Part shown: piece after piece, positions 1 through 8,870 of the stretch
Layout of the letters: each line of letters starts with the position of its first letter
How positions within the stretch are numbered: the first letter of the stretch is position 1
Source: Bacteroides oleiciplenus YIT 12058
GTDB taxonomy: Bacteria > Bacteroidota > Bacteroidia > Bacteroidales > Bacteroidaceae
Length of the DNA: 64,000 nucleotides
Reading direction: 5' to 3'
Assembly (NCBI RefSeq): GCF_000315485.1
Contig: NZ_JH992942.1
Coordinates: forward strand, 412,028-476,027
Position numbers and translations under genes: made by a program
The notes under the pieces: model-generated
Databases searched by the model: none
What the model was told of the DNA's origin: nothing
What the model saw: only the letters and a program-made list of their open reading frames with translations

Positions 1-2
1 TG

Positions 3-2483
3 GCGGCAACACTCTTTACGAAAGGTTTCACCACTACCGGAGGCCGCGTGAAAAGTACGGAGTATATCCAGCCCGTCTATGTTGCAAAGTCGTTGAATAC
101 TGTGCGTGATGTGCAGGAACAGATTATCTACGCTGATCCTGCGGGGAATAATATCCGGTTGAAAGATGTAGCCCGCGTGGTGAAGGAATATCCTGCTTCT
201 GATAGCTACATTACCAATAATGGCAGGAAGTGCTTATTGCTGAGTGTGGAGATGAAGAAAGGAAAGAATATGGTACAGATGGGGGATGATATCAACCAGA
301 TATTGACTGAATTTCAGCCGACGTTACCCTCGGATGTCGTTCTTTTCCGCATCACGGACCAGAGCCAAGTGGTGGGCGACAGTGTAGATAATTTTCTTCA
401 TGAATTGCTGATTGCTATTGTGGCGGTGGTCATTGTGGTCATGCTCCTGTTACCGATGCGTGTGGCGCTGGTGGCTGCTTCCACTATTCCTATCACGATA
501 TTTATCTCATTAGGGTTGTTTTATGCTTTTGATATAGAACTGAACACTGTGACATTGGCTGCCCTGATTGTAACATTGGGAATGATTGTGGATAACTCCA
601 TTGTTATCATTGACAGCTATCTGGAAAAGTTGGGTGAGGGAGTGTCGCGCTGGCACGCTTCCATACAGAGCGCTACGCACTTCTTCAAGTCTATCTTTTC
701 GGCTACACTGGCCATTAGTATCACTTTCTTTCCATTCCTGCTTACGACTACGGGGCAGATAAATGATTTTCTGATTAGTTTTCCCTGGGCCATCAGTATT
801 GTGCTGGGCATTTCATTGCTGATAGCTGCGTTGCTGGTACCTTTTATGCAGTTCTATTTCATCCGTAAGCCGATGGAAATGGAGAAGAAGGAGGGAAAGA
901 AAGCATTTTCATTCCTCAACCTATTGCAGCGTTACTATAATAAACTGCTCGACCTTTGCTTTGCCTGGCCGCGCACGACTGTAGCCTTGGGACTGATCTC
1001 CATAGTGGTAGGAGTAGTTCTGTTGGGGCAGTTGCCGCAAAATCTGATGCCAACGGCAGAGCGCAATCAGTTTGCCGTAGAAATCTATCTCCCTACCGGA
1101 ACTGCTGTAGAGAAAACGGCTCAGGTGGCTGATAGCTTAGAGCACATCTTGCGTCGCGACCCTCGGGTTGTCTCGGTTGCCTCATTCGTGGGCTGTGCTT
1201 CCCCACGCTTCCAGACAAGTTATGCTCCGCAGATAGCTGGGACGAACTTTGCGCAGTTCATAGTCAACACTGTGAATAACAAAGCTACCGAAGAACTGCT
1301 CGATGAATACGCTCCGGAATATTCCGACTATTTCCCCGAAGCTCGGGTACGGTTTAAACAACTGAGTTACAACGAGGCTGCTTGCCCTGTGGAAATACGT
1401 TTGAGTGGCGATGATGTAGATACATTGAAAAAAGAAGCGGACAAGATTGTGAAGTTACTTCGGGCAATGCCGGAACTGGTGTTGGTGCGTACCAACTTTA
1501 ATGAACCGCAATCTGCTGCGCGTATAGTACTGAAAGAAGATGAGGCAACGCGGCTGGGCATCAACAATACTATATTGGAAACCAATCTGGCAATGCGCTA
1601 TGGCGATGGAATTCCTGTGACTTCCGTGTGGGAAGGAGACTATGAGACCCCTGTGACATTGAAAAGTGTGAAAGCTGACTCTGCCCATTATCTCGATCTG
1701 GAAGATGAACTTATTCCTGTGGCGGGAGGATTGGCCAGTGTGCCCCTGCGACAGGTGGCTGATGTGATGCCTGTTTGGGAGAACGGTCAGGTAGTACGCC
1801 GTAATGGAGTTTACACTATTACTGTCATGGGTGACCTTCAGCGGGGAGAAAATGGTATGGCAGTAACAAAGAAGGTACAGGAGGGGATAGACCAATTAAC
1901 CATTTCACCGGAAGTGGCATTAACTTATGGGGGCGACTTGGAAGATAACGAAGAAAAGATGCCTGCCATCATGACCGGACTGGTGATAGCGGCAGCCATC
2001 ATTTTCTTTATTCTAATGGCTCATTTCCACCGTATCAACATTGCTCTGCTCATCTTTGCCAGCATGGCGCTTTGTGTATTCGGTACAGCAGCGGGGATAC
2101 TGATTCAGGGAGTTGATTTTAGTATCACCAGCATTCTGGGTATTGTCAGCCTGATGGGAATTATTGTGCGCAATGGCATTATCATGATAGATTATGCTGA
2201 GGAGTTACGGCAGACGGAAAAGCTCTGTGTGCGCGAAGCTATCTATCACTCTGCCCGCCGTCGTATGCGTCCCATCTTCCTGACATCAGCTGCTGCATCT
2301 ATGGGTGTCATACCGATGATACTTGGCGGTAGTGGTCTGTGGATGCCGATGGGAACGGTCATTTGCTATGGTACTCTCATTACGATGGTCTTTCTGCTCA
2401 CAGTGTTACCTGTTACTTATTGGCTTATTTTCAGTGGTTCTACAAAGAAGCGTGAGGCTACAGAAGAAATGGAGTTGCAATAA
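3..2483 (+). CDS. RND efflux pump inner-membrane transporter (5' end outside window)
   Basis: Inner-membrane antiporter subunit of a tripartite RND pump (AcrB/HAE1 type), driving export of drugs or lipophilic compounds with proton flow. The frame is open from base 3. A GTG at 48 is in frame but lies inside the fold, so it is not the start; about 200 residues are missing upstream. Visible are the first large membrane block (around codons 115-290), a periplasmic porter domain, and the second membrane block near the C-terminus with MGIIVRNGIIMIDYAEEL. The TM4 region reads GMIVDNSIVIID, Asp-Asn where AcrB has Asp-Asp. A TolC-family gene follows after 74 bp, so the two form an operon; the usual periplasmic adaptor gene would lie upstream of the window. 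The substrate cannot be told from sequence. Confidence 0.93.
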   Translation, partial: AATLFTKGFTTTGGRVKSTEYIQPVYVAKSLNTVRDVQEQIIYADPAGNNIRLKDVARVVKEYPASDSYITNNGRKCLLLSVEMKKGKNMVQMGDDINQILTEFQPTLPSDVVLFRITDQSQVVGDSVDNFLHELLIAIVAVVIVVMLLLPMRVALVAASTIPITIFISLGLFYAFDIELNTVTLAALIVTLGMIVDNSIVIIDSYLEKLGEGVSRWHASIQSATHFFKSIFSATLAISITFFPFLLTTTGQINDFLISFPWAISIVLGISLLIAALLVPFMQFYFIRKPMEMEKKEGKKAFSFLNLLQRYYNKLLDLCFAWPRTTVALGLISIVVGVVLLGQLPQNLMPTAERNQFAVEIYLPTGTAVEKTAQVADSLEHILRRDPRVVSVASFVGCASPRFQTSYAPQIAGTNFAQFIVNTVNNKATEELLDEYAPEYSDYFPEARVRFKQLSYNEAACPVEIRLSGDDVDTLKKEADKIVKLLRAMPELVLVRTNFNEPQSAARIVLKEDEATRLGINNTILETNLAMRYGDGIPVTSVWEGDYETPVTLKSVKADSAHYLDLEDELIPVAGGLASVPLRQVADVMPVWENGQVVRRNGVYTITVMGDLQRGENGMAVTKKVQEGIDQLTISPEVALTYGGDLEDNEEKMPAIMTGLVIAAAIIFFILMAHFHRINIALLIFASMALCVFGTAAGILIQGVDFSITSILGIVSLMGIIVRNGIIMIDYAEELRQTEKLCVREAIYHSARRRMRPIFLTSAAASMGVIPMILGGSGLWMPMGTVICYGTLITMVFLLTVLPVTYWLIFSGSTKKREATEEMELQ

Positions 2484-2557
2484 ATTCCTGAATCTGTGTA
2501 ATCCGCATAATTCGCGCCTAATTTTCATCTAATTATTGAACTAAAATATCCGGAACA

Positions 2558-3844
2558 ATGAAACAAAAACTGATTCAAAATATTTTTTTACTGTCAATAG
2601 GCTTCCTTTGCCCGTTTTCTGTTTTAGCGCAACGCGTGGCTACCCTTGACGAATGCCTGCAAATGGCGCTCGCTAACAATGTACGCATGAAGAATGCTGC
2701 CAATAACCTGGAGATATCCCGGCAGGGTAGCAAAGAAGCTTTCACCAAATATTTTCCTACTCTAAGTGCCTCCGGAGGTGGATTTATAGCCGACAAGGGA
2801 CTGCTTCAAATGGAACTGGGACCGGAAATGCAAATGTCTTTTATGAAGAATGGAGTGCTTGGGGGTGTTTCTGCCTCCATGCCACTTTTTGCAGGCGGAC
2901 AGATTATCAATGGAAATAAGTTGGCTGAAGTGAATCTTCAGGTGAACCGTTTACAATACAACCAATCGGAAAATGAAGTGAAACTAACCACGGAGAGTTA
3001 TTACTGGCAAGTAGTGATGCTAAAGGAAAAGCTGAATACAATCACTGTTGTTGAAACTCAACTGGCTAATTTACTGAAAGATGTGCAGGCTTCTGTTGAT
3101 GCTGGAGTTACTACGCGTAACGACTTGTTGCAAATACAATTACGGCAGAATGAAACTGAAAGCAGCCGTATCCAGGTTGAAAATGCTTTGATGTTATCCC
3201 GCCAGGTGCTGGCGCAGTATATTGGCGAAGAATCCGGTAGGATAGATGTTGCTTTCAGTATGGACAAGGACTTGCCGGAACATCCCCGGGAACTTTATCG
3301 GACTCCGGAAGCGTCTTTAGTGCTGACTAATGAATATCATCTTTTGCAGCAAAAGCTGAAAGCCTCTAAGTTGCAGCACCGAATGACCGTAGGCAAATAT
3401 TTGCCGACGGTTGCCATAGGTGGTGGATATATGTATGATAACCTGATGGAGAAAGATCATCCTTTCTGGATGGGGTTTGCCACCGTTTCGGTTCCTCTAT
3501 CCGGTTGGTGGGGTGGTTCACATGATATCAAAAAACAAAAGCTCCAAGTGCGGAATGCCGAAAACCAGCTTGTCGACCAAAGTGAGTTGCTCGTCATCCG
3601 TATGCAGCAGAACTGGAACGATTTGACGGATGCTTATAAGCAGATACAAATCGCCCTCCGTTCCATAGAGCAAGCCACGGAGAATCTTCGCCTGAATACC
3701 GATTATTACAAGGCCGGAACTTGCACCATGAACGATCTGCTCAATGCTCAAACCCTTTTCCAGCAGAGCAAGGACCGATATGTGGAATCGTATGCCTGCT
3801 ATGAAGTGAAATGTCGGGAATATCTGCAAACCACCGGTCGGTAA
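2558..3844 (+). CDS. TolC-family outer-membrane efflux protein
   Basis: Outer-membrane channel partner of the preceding RND transporter. The 428-residue product starts with a signal peptide ending near LAQ (residue 25). It then has two OEP repeats: long amphipathic helices rich in Gln, Asn and Glu that build the periplasmic tunnel, separated by short strand segments for the barrel (MGFATVSVPLSGWWGG around residue 310). A TLDECLQMALANN-type opening after the signal peptide is typical of the family. Length fits Bacteroides homologues. Spacing and orientation indicate co-transcription with the RND gene. Confidence 0.92.
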   Translation: MKQKLIQNIFLLSIGFLCPFSVLAQRVATLDECLQMALANNVRMKNAANNLEISRQGSKEAFTKYFPTLSASGGGFIADKGLLQMELGPEMQMSFMKNGVLGGVSASMPLFAGGQIINGNKLAEVNLQVNRLQYNQSENEVKLTTESYYWQVVMLKEKLNTITVVETQLANLLKDVQASVDAGVTTRNDLLQIQLRQNETESSRIQVENALMLSRQVLAQYIGEESGRIDVAFSMDKDLPEHPRELYRTPEASLVLTNEYHLLQQKLKASKLQHRMTVGKYLPTVAIGGGYMYDNLMEKDHPFWMGFATVSVPLSGWWGGSHDIKKQKLQVRNAENQLVDQSELLVIRMQQNWNDLTDAYKQIQIALRSIEQATENLRLNTDYYKAGTCTMNDLLNAQTLFQQSKDRYVESYACYEVKCREYLQTTGR

Positions 3845-3932
3845 ACCAATTTTTACTGGTCTTCCCTCCATTTTGACCGAATTATCACCTTTTATGAAAC
3901 AATTGTGTTATATGGTATTCACATTTTCGCCG

Positions 3933-4135
3933 TACATTTGCAGTGTCGGTTACGAAGTGTAAGCGATAGATTGATTGGTGATAGCGTAGGATTAGTTTAA
4001 GATATAATAGAATTGTTTTATAAGGGATTGATTAGTTAAGATTGTTGTTAACAAAGGGTAGTTAGCAGTTTTAGAGTTTTCAATAGGCTATTTAATAAAG
4101 AAGAGAGAGTGTCTGCGGGTGCTCTCTCTTTGTTT
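3933..4135 (+). ncRNA. possible small RNA or 3' UTR between tolC homologue and GH43-GH35 gene
   Basis: This 366-bp gap has no credible reading frame. A good -7 box (TACATTTG, 3933-3940) is followed by about 160 bp of non-coding sequence and a hairpin with 9-bp arms (AAGAGAGAG at 4101 and CTCTCTCTT at 4122) then TGTTT. This would fit a transcript of roughly 190 nt starting near 3947. No convincing -33 TTTG is present at the right distance, so the hairpin may simply end the efflux operon. Confidence 0.25.
4101..4135 (+). terminator. rho-independent terminator
   Basis: Perfect 9-bp stem (AAGAGAGAG/CTCTCTCTT) with a 12-nt loop and a short T-rich tail. It ends plus-strand transcription coming from the efflux operon or from a small RNA. 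Confidence 0.6.
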
Positions 4136-4144
4136 AAGCAATAT

Positions 4145-4202
4145 ACATATACAGAAAGAGCGGTTATCATCGTCAAGATGATACCGCTCTTTCTGTATAT
4201 GT
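4145..4202 (-). terminator. long hairpin, terminator of the GH43-GH35 gene
   Basis: Inverted repeat with 26-27 nt arms (ACATATACAGAAAGAGCGG... and its complement) broken only by one bulged base, 5-nt loop. It lies 8 bp past the stop codon of the minus-strand glycosidase gene and would terminate that transcript; the symmetry allows it to act in both directions. Confidence 0.7.
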
Positions 4203-4210
4203 TAATCAGG

Positions 4211-7200
4211 TTAGAACTTGAAATTCTGCGGTTTCACGTATATTTTGAAGTCTTTGATGCCGCCGGGAACTTCACTTTCCATTCGGGGCAGGCATTGGAA
4301 TCCTGTCAACGTATGAGTAGCGCCCAGGTCGATGACAATAGCATGCGGATAGGGACTTCCTTCCGTAGTGCTCCAGTAAGTGGACTCCTGAAGGTCGAAT
4401 GTTTTATCGGCAGAGCGGTTCACGTGCGATACGTCTTCGCTGTCGGCATAACTCACCGTCCAGGGTTCACGGGATAGGCGGTCGCCATTTTTATCCAGGA
4501 AGTACATTTCGGCGATGCAAGCCAAGTCTTTACCATTCTGTGAACTCACTGCTTCCAGACAAACATAACGTCCGGTGACAGGTTTGTCAAACTTAACCTC
4601 TTGCCATCCATTACCCGGCTTGAAACTTCCTGTGAAAGCAGGTTTCTCAGCGGACAGATCCAGATTCTCGCCTTCGTTGCGGTGCGTCAAAGGTTTCTGT
4701 ATCAGAAGCTGGTCGAGAAGTGGTTCGCTTAATCCTTCTGATTTGGCTTCTTTAGGACCTACGATGTCGAAGACTACTATTTCATTCTCGCCTTTTTTCA
4801 ACCAACAGCCTGGTACGTAAAGCGTCTGTTGGGGACCGATTTCCCAGATACGTCCCAAAGCGTAACCATTCACATAGACCAGACCTTTGCCCCAAGTTTC
4901 GAAGTTCAGGAAGGTATCGCTTGGTTTCTTCACCTGGAACTTAGCCCGATAAACACCCGGAATGCGTTGTCCGAGGTTGTCTGTCAGCGACTGTATGGGT
5001 TGGAATTTCATGCCCTGATAGAACTCGTAAGTATCTTCCAGGTTATATACTTCCCAGTTTTTCAGGTCGCAGGTGAAAGGATATCCGTTGATGTCCGTAG
5101 ATAGTTTCACGTTTTTAGTGATACCTTTGAAATCCTTGATGGCACGTCCGAAGTTGATGCGTCCCATGGCTTCTACGAGGATGTCGAGTTGTGCACCTTT
5201 GGGGCAGCCGGGCAATACGAGTTGTTTCTCACCGTTTCTTCTGTCGAGTTTGCCGATATACTTCCCATCCACGAATATCTGTGCATAATCGTGTGCATCG
5301 CTCACTGTGAGGGTGGCACCCTCTTTCAGTTCGGGCAGGGTAGTGCGGTAGAGGATGCTTCCGAAGCCCTGATTGTACTCTTCCATTGTGCGGATATTCT
5401 CATCCTTTTTGGCAGCAGGCAAGTTGTCGAACAACGGTGCCATTTCTGTGAATTTGAAGGCAGGGATGCTGATAGGCTTGATTAATGCAGGCACTTTAGC
5501 TTGTTTCTCTCCGTCCATATATTTAGCCATAGCCTCTCTCAACTTCCAGTACTTGGGAGTAGTCTGACCGGATTCGCTGATAGGCGCGTCGTAATCGTAA
5601 GAGGTTACGTCGGGAGCAAAACCCGGAGAGTTGGCACCTGCCCAGTGTCCCCAGTTCGTTCCTCCGTGTGTCATATATAAACTGAAGGAAATTCCTCTGG
5701 AAAGCATATCGTCGATACCTTTAATCATATCCTCGGCAGGACGGGTTTCGTGGTTAGCCCCCCATTTATCGAACCATCCGCTCCAGAATTCAGAACACAT
5801 CAGAGGACTGTTCGGGCGGAGTTTTTTCAGTTTGGCAAACTGCTGGTCTACATTGGCACCTGTGCCGAAGTTCATGGTCCAGATTAAGTCGTCCAGCCCG
5901 TTCAGGGTAAAGTTGGAAGCCCAGTCGCATTGGAAGAGGGCAATGTCGTTGCCGAAGTGAGTACGCACGATGTCCCTGATTTGAGATACATATCCTTTGT
6001 CCGCACCATAAGAACCGTATTCGTTTTCTACCTGTACCATGATGATTGGACCGCCATTGGCGATGGTCAGGTCTTTCACTTGCTTAGCCACGGCTTCTTC
6101 GAAGAGATTCACGCGTTCAATGAAATAGGGATCCGATTCGCGCAGGCGAATGTCTTTCTTCTTGAGCAACCACCAGGGAAGCCCGCCCATTTCCCATTCG
6201 GCGCATACATACGGACCGGGACGCAGGATGACGTACATGTCATTCTGCTGGCAGAGGCGGCAGAATTCTGCCAGGTCGTTTTGTTCCGTGAAGTCGTACG
6301 TTCCGGGTTGTGGCTCATGGGAATTCCAGAACACATAGAGGCAGACGGTGTTCATGCCCAGTGCTTTGCAGAGCTTGATGCGCTGATCCCAATAGGGTTT
6401 GGGGATACGAGGGTAGTGCAACTCGGCGGCTTTTACTACGAACGGTTTGCCATTCAGCAGGAAACTGCCTTTGCCGGCTTCGAAGCGGCCTTGGTCGGCA
6501 AAGCTGTCGAAACTCCATTTGTCGCGCCAGGGGATAGTTATCTTATCGCCTTCGAAGGAGAAGGGAAGCCATACGTAACGCGAGTTCTCCAGATCCTTCT
6601 TGTTCCAGCGGTCGAACATGGCGATATACATATCTTTCTTGCCCATTACTTGTTGTACGTAAGTGCTTTGGGCGTAGAAGGTCTTGTCGGCGTCCGTGCC
6701 TGTGCAGGGATTGCCTATTGTTTTCCATTCGCCCATGATGGAGTCGGCTACAGCCAGTTCTGCCTGGTTCGGGTCCCAACCGGTACAACCGGAAGAGAGC
6801 ATATAGTATTTCCCGTTGCGCTTGAATACAGCCGGAGCTTCGCGGCTTTCTTTAACGAAGTTACGGGTGTAGCGTCCGGTGGGTCTCTGATAGTCGTCCG
6901 TCAGCTCACTGATGTAAAGGGTGGCGTTGTTTTCGGATGAATAGAAATGGTAGGCGCGGCCGTCGTCATCTACAAAAACGGTTTGGTCGCGACTCATGGC
7001 ATTGTTGGGGCGGAAACTGCCCAGATAGGTGAATTCTCCGGTGGGGGAGTCGCTTATAGCTACTCCGGCACAGGCTTTACTATAGTCGGCACTTTCCACG
7101 TGTGCCCACATCACGAATTTTTTTGTTTTCTTGTTGTAAATCACTTTAGGACGTTCCACCACCTTGCTGGTGTGCAAGTCGTGTCCCTGGTCGTCCTTCA

Positions 7201-7531
7201 CTGCCGGGAGGACGATGCCCTCGAACTTCCAGTTCAGCAGGTCTTTTGAAGAATAGCAGCTTACACCAGTCACGTCTGTGCGGTAGCACTCCCAGGTTGC
7301 CCACTCGGGCAGGATGGTTTTACCTTTTTTGTATTCTCCATACCAGTAGTATGTTCCTTCATGGTAGAGGATGCCGCCACCATGTGCGTTGATGGGGTTA
7401 CCGTCGGTGTCGTTCCATACTTCACCTGGCGTAATGGCATTGTTGGTCGTTGCCTGATTTTGCGCTTGTGCCGCGAAGGCTCCCAGCAAACAGGCAACTG
7501 CTAATGTCACACTCCAAAAAATGTTTCTCAT
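4211..7531 (-). CDS. secreted two-enzyme fusion: GH43-like domain + GH35 beta-galactosidase + discoidin-like domain
   Basis: The 1106-residue product has a signal peptide ending near residue 24 (AAQAQ). Residues about 33-335 form a five-bladed GH43-like domain (GGGILYHEGTYYWYGEY; RDQTVFVDDDGRAYHFY; Glu231 in REAPAVFKRNGKYYML as likely general acid). Residues about 350-680 form a GH35 domain opening with FLLNGKPFVVKAAELHYPRI. The acid/base is Glu504 in VQVENEYGSYG and the nucleophile is Glu581 in CSEFWSGWFDKWG. Jelly-roll domains follow, then an F5/8 (discoidin)-like C-terminus from about 960. The two activities suggest removal of arabinose-type and galactose residues from one plant glycan, such as arabinogalactan; this is inference. 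No SusC/D genes flank it. A minus-strand -7 box (TATCTTTG, 7576-7583) lies upstream. Confidence 0.9.
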   Translation of the reverse strand: MRNIFWSVTLAVACLLGAFAAQAQNQATTNNAITPGEVWNDTDGNPINAHGGGILYHEGTYYWYGEYKKGKTILPEWATWECYRTDVTGVSCYSSKDLLNWKFEGIVLPAVKDDQGHDLHTSKVVERPKVIYNKKTKKFVMWAHVESADYSKACAGVAISDSPTGEFTYLGSFRPNNAMSRDQTVFVDDDGRAYHFYSSENNATLYISELTDDYQRPTGRYTRNFVKESREAPAVFKRNGKYYMLSSGCTGWDPNQAELAVADSIMGEWKTIGNPCTGTDADKTFYAQSTYVQQVMGKKDMYIAMFDRWNKKDLENSRYVWLPFSFEGDKITIPWRDKWSFDSFADQGRFEAGKGSFLLNGKPFVVKAAELHYPRIPKPYWDQRIKLCKALGMNTVCLYVFWNSHEPQPGTYDFTEQNDLAEFCRLCQQNDMYVILRPGPYVCAEWEMGGLPWWLLKKKDIRLRESDPYFIERVNLFEEAVAKQVKDLTIANGGPIIMVQVENEYGSYGADKGYVSQIRDIVRTHFGNDIALFQCDWASNFTLNGLDDLIWTMNFGTGANVDQQFAKLKKLRPNSPLMCSEFWSGWFDKWGANHETRPAEDMIKGIDDMLSRGISFSLYMTHGGTNWGHWAGANSPGFAPDVTSYDYDAPISESGQTTPKYWKLREAMAKYMDGEKQAKVPALIKPISIPAFKFTEMAPLFDNLPAAKKDENIRTMEEYNQGFGSILYRTTLPELKEGATLTVSDAHDYAQIFVDGKYIGKLDRRNGEKQLVLPGCPKGAQLDILVEAMGRINFGRAIKDFKGITKNVKLSTDINGYPFTCDLKNWEVYNLEDTYEFYQGMKFQPIQSLTDNLGQRIPGVYRAKFQVKKPSDTFLNFETWGKGLVYVNGYALGRIWEIGPQQTLYVPGCWLKKGENEIVVFDIVGPKEAKSEGLSEPLLDQLLIQKPLTHRNEGENLDLSAEKPAFTGSFKPGNGWQEVKFDKPVTGRYVCLEAVSSQNGKDLACIAEMYFLDKNGDRLSREPWTVSYADSEDVSHVNRSADKTFDLQESTYWSTTEGSPYPHAIVIDLGATHTLTGFQCLPRMESEVPGGIKDFKIYVKPQNFKF

Positions 7532-7713
7532 GATTTGAATGGTATTTATAGTTATTTTCTAAATTATTTCTGTTGCAAAGATAGGAATGCTTCCTAACTT
7601 TAACCTACAAAAATAATTCATTATAGGATGTCATTTGTGTCAAACCAATGCGATTTGAGGGATAAATATGGTTCGCGCGTACCTTTTATATATGTGAGGA
7701 ACAGATAAAGACC

Positions 7714-7856
7714 GGTCCGTATCAGGTCCGTACCAAGTCCGTACCAACTCCGTACCAAGTCCATTCCTATAGATATGGAGATAGTACGGACTTGATACGG
7801 AGATAGTACGGAGATGATACGGAGATGATACGGAGATAGTACGGAGATAGTGATAT
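7714..7856. repeat. 11-bp tandem/inverted repeat cluster (TCCGTA type)
   Basis: Thirteen consecutive 11-bp blocks fill 7714-7856. The first five read RGTCCGTACCA with small changes; those from 7780 on read GATAGTACGGA or GATGATACGGA, the complement of the same core. The right half is therefore an inverted copy of the left with unbroken 11-bp phasing. It lies between the stop of the amidotransferase gene and the promoter of the GH43-GH35 gene, both on the minus strand. No reading frame is present. A related palindrome occurs at 44810-44891. Confidence 0.85.
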
Positions 7857-7875
7857 TGGACTCTGAATTGAGTTG

Positions 7876-8676
7876 CTATTTGCTTTTCTGGAATTCAGTT
7901 GCTTTATTAACCAGGAAATGGAAGAATCTGGCAGCTACGGTGTCGCCTGCAATAGTCAGTGCCTCCGGGTGAAACTGCACTCCCCAGATAGGACGGCCAT
8001 CCGTACTTTCAATAGCTTCGGGGATGCTGTCTGTAGCCCACGCTGTAATTTGGAATCCCGGCGCTACTTGTTTCACCGCCTGATGATGATGCGTATTCGT
8101 GAAGAGTTTCGTTTGGCCTGTAAGCTGAGCTATTATAGAACCGGGCAGAAGATTAACGATGTGAGTAGGCACACTGCTTGGCTCTTTCTGATGATGCCAT
8201 ATGGTAGTATCCGGATGCTGCGCCGGTATATCCTGGTAGAGTGTACCACCGAAAGCTACATTTATAAGCTGTTCGCCCCGGCAGATTCCCAACATCGGCA
8301 GGTTGCGGTGTGCAGCAAGTCGAATCAGGGAAATGTCATAGACATCGCGAAGTGAATCTACTTCGCCCAATTGCTCTATAGGTTCTTCATTATAATAAGA
8401 GGGATGTATGTCAGCTCCTCCAATCAGGATAATTCCATCCAATCGGTTAATGATATCTGTCAGAACAAGACTGTCAGTAGTAATAGGAATAAGCACCGGG
8501 GTGCCTCCGGCTTGTATTACAGATTCTGTATAAGTCATTCGTACAGACGAATAATCATTAGGATGTGAACAGGATATACCAATGAGCGGTGGTTGTCTGC
8601 GCATGAGACCATTGGATTGGCATCCTGTAAAAAACAGAAAAATGAGTAATAGGATGGAGGATAGTAGTTCTTTCAT
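7876..8676 (-). CDS. lipoprotein class I glutamine amidotransferase-like hydrolase (peptidase C26 family)
   Basis: 266 residues; similar in fold to gamma-glutamyl-GABA hydrolase PuuD, which cleaves gamma-glutamyl amides. A lipoprotein signal ends at Cys19 (FFTGC), so it is probably anchored in an envelope membrane rather than cytosolic as in PuuD. Catalytic residues are in place: nucleophile Cys132 in LGICRGEQLINVAFGG and His236/Glu238 in WGVQFHPEAL, plus GGADIHPSYY near residue 87. It stands alone. The natural substrate is unknown; a periplasmic gamma-glutamyl peptide is possible. A TAACTTTA box upstream is one base off the -7 consensus. Confidence 0.88.
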   Translation of the reverse strand: MKELLSSILLLIFLFFTGCQSNGLMRRQPPLIGISCSHPNDYSSVRMTYTESVIQAGGTPVLIPITTDSLVLTDIINRLDGIILIGGADIHPSYYNEEPIEQLGEVDSLRDVYDISLIRLAAHRNLPMLGICRGEQLINVAFGGTLYQDIPAQHPDTTIWHHQKEPSSVPTHIVNLLPGSIIAQLTGQTKLFTNTHHHQAVKQVAPGFQITAWATDSIPEAIESTDGRPIWGVQFHPEALTIAGDTVAARFFHFLVNKATEFQKSK

Positions 8677-8774
8677 TATAAATTGGAGGATAATGATTTA
8701 CGCTGTAAAGTTAAGAAAATCTTCTTGTTAGTTGTTACATGTTAGAGAACATAGTTTAGTAACACTGTCGAATT

Positions 8775-8805
8775 ATTGCTTTTCTTTTGATAAATTCATA
8801 ATTTG
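8775..8805 (+). promoter_or_regulatory. candidate promoter of the EF-G2-like gene
   Basis: TTG at 8776-8778 and a near-consensus -7 box TAATTTG at 8799-8805 (one base short of TAnnTTTG) with a 20-bp spacer. Transcription would start near 8812, leaving a leader of about 60 nt. The homologous gene of B. thetaiotaomicron is reported to depend on the carbon-starvation regulator Cur; I could not identify a Cur site. Confidence 0.4.
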
Positions 8806-8870
8806 CGCCTCACTAAAAGTTAAGGGTATGCGAAGGCATGCTGAATTATTCATTTTAAATCTTATATATC

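Noticed and set aside
48..50. GTG at 48 as start of the RND gene
   Set aside because: The frame stays open to the window edge and the residues before it match the conserved porter region, so the gene begins upstream.
5930..6940. 336-codon plus-strand reading frame
   Set aside because: Mirror frame of the GH43-GH35 gene, which has intact catalytic motifs; the opposite frame has no recognisable domain and low-quality composition.
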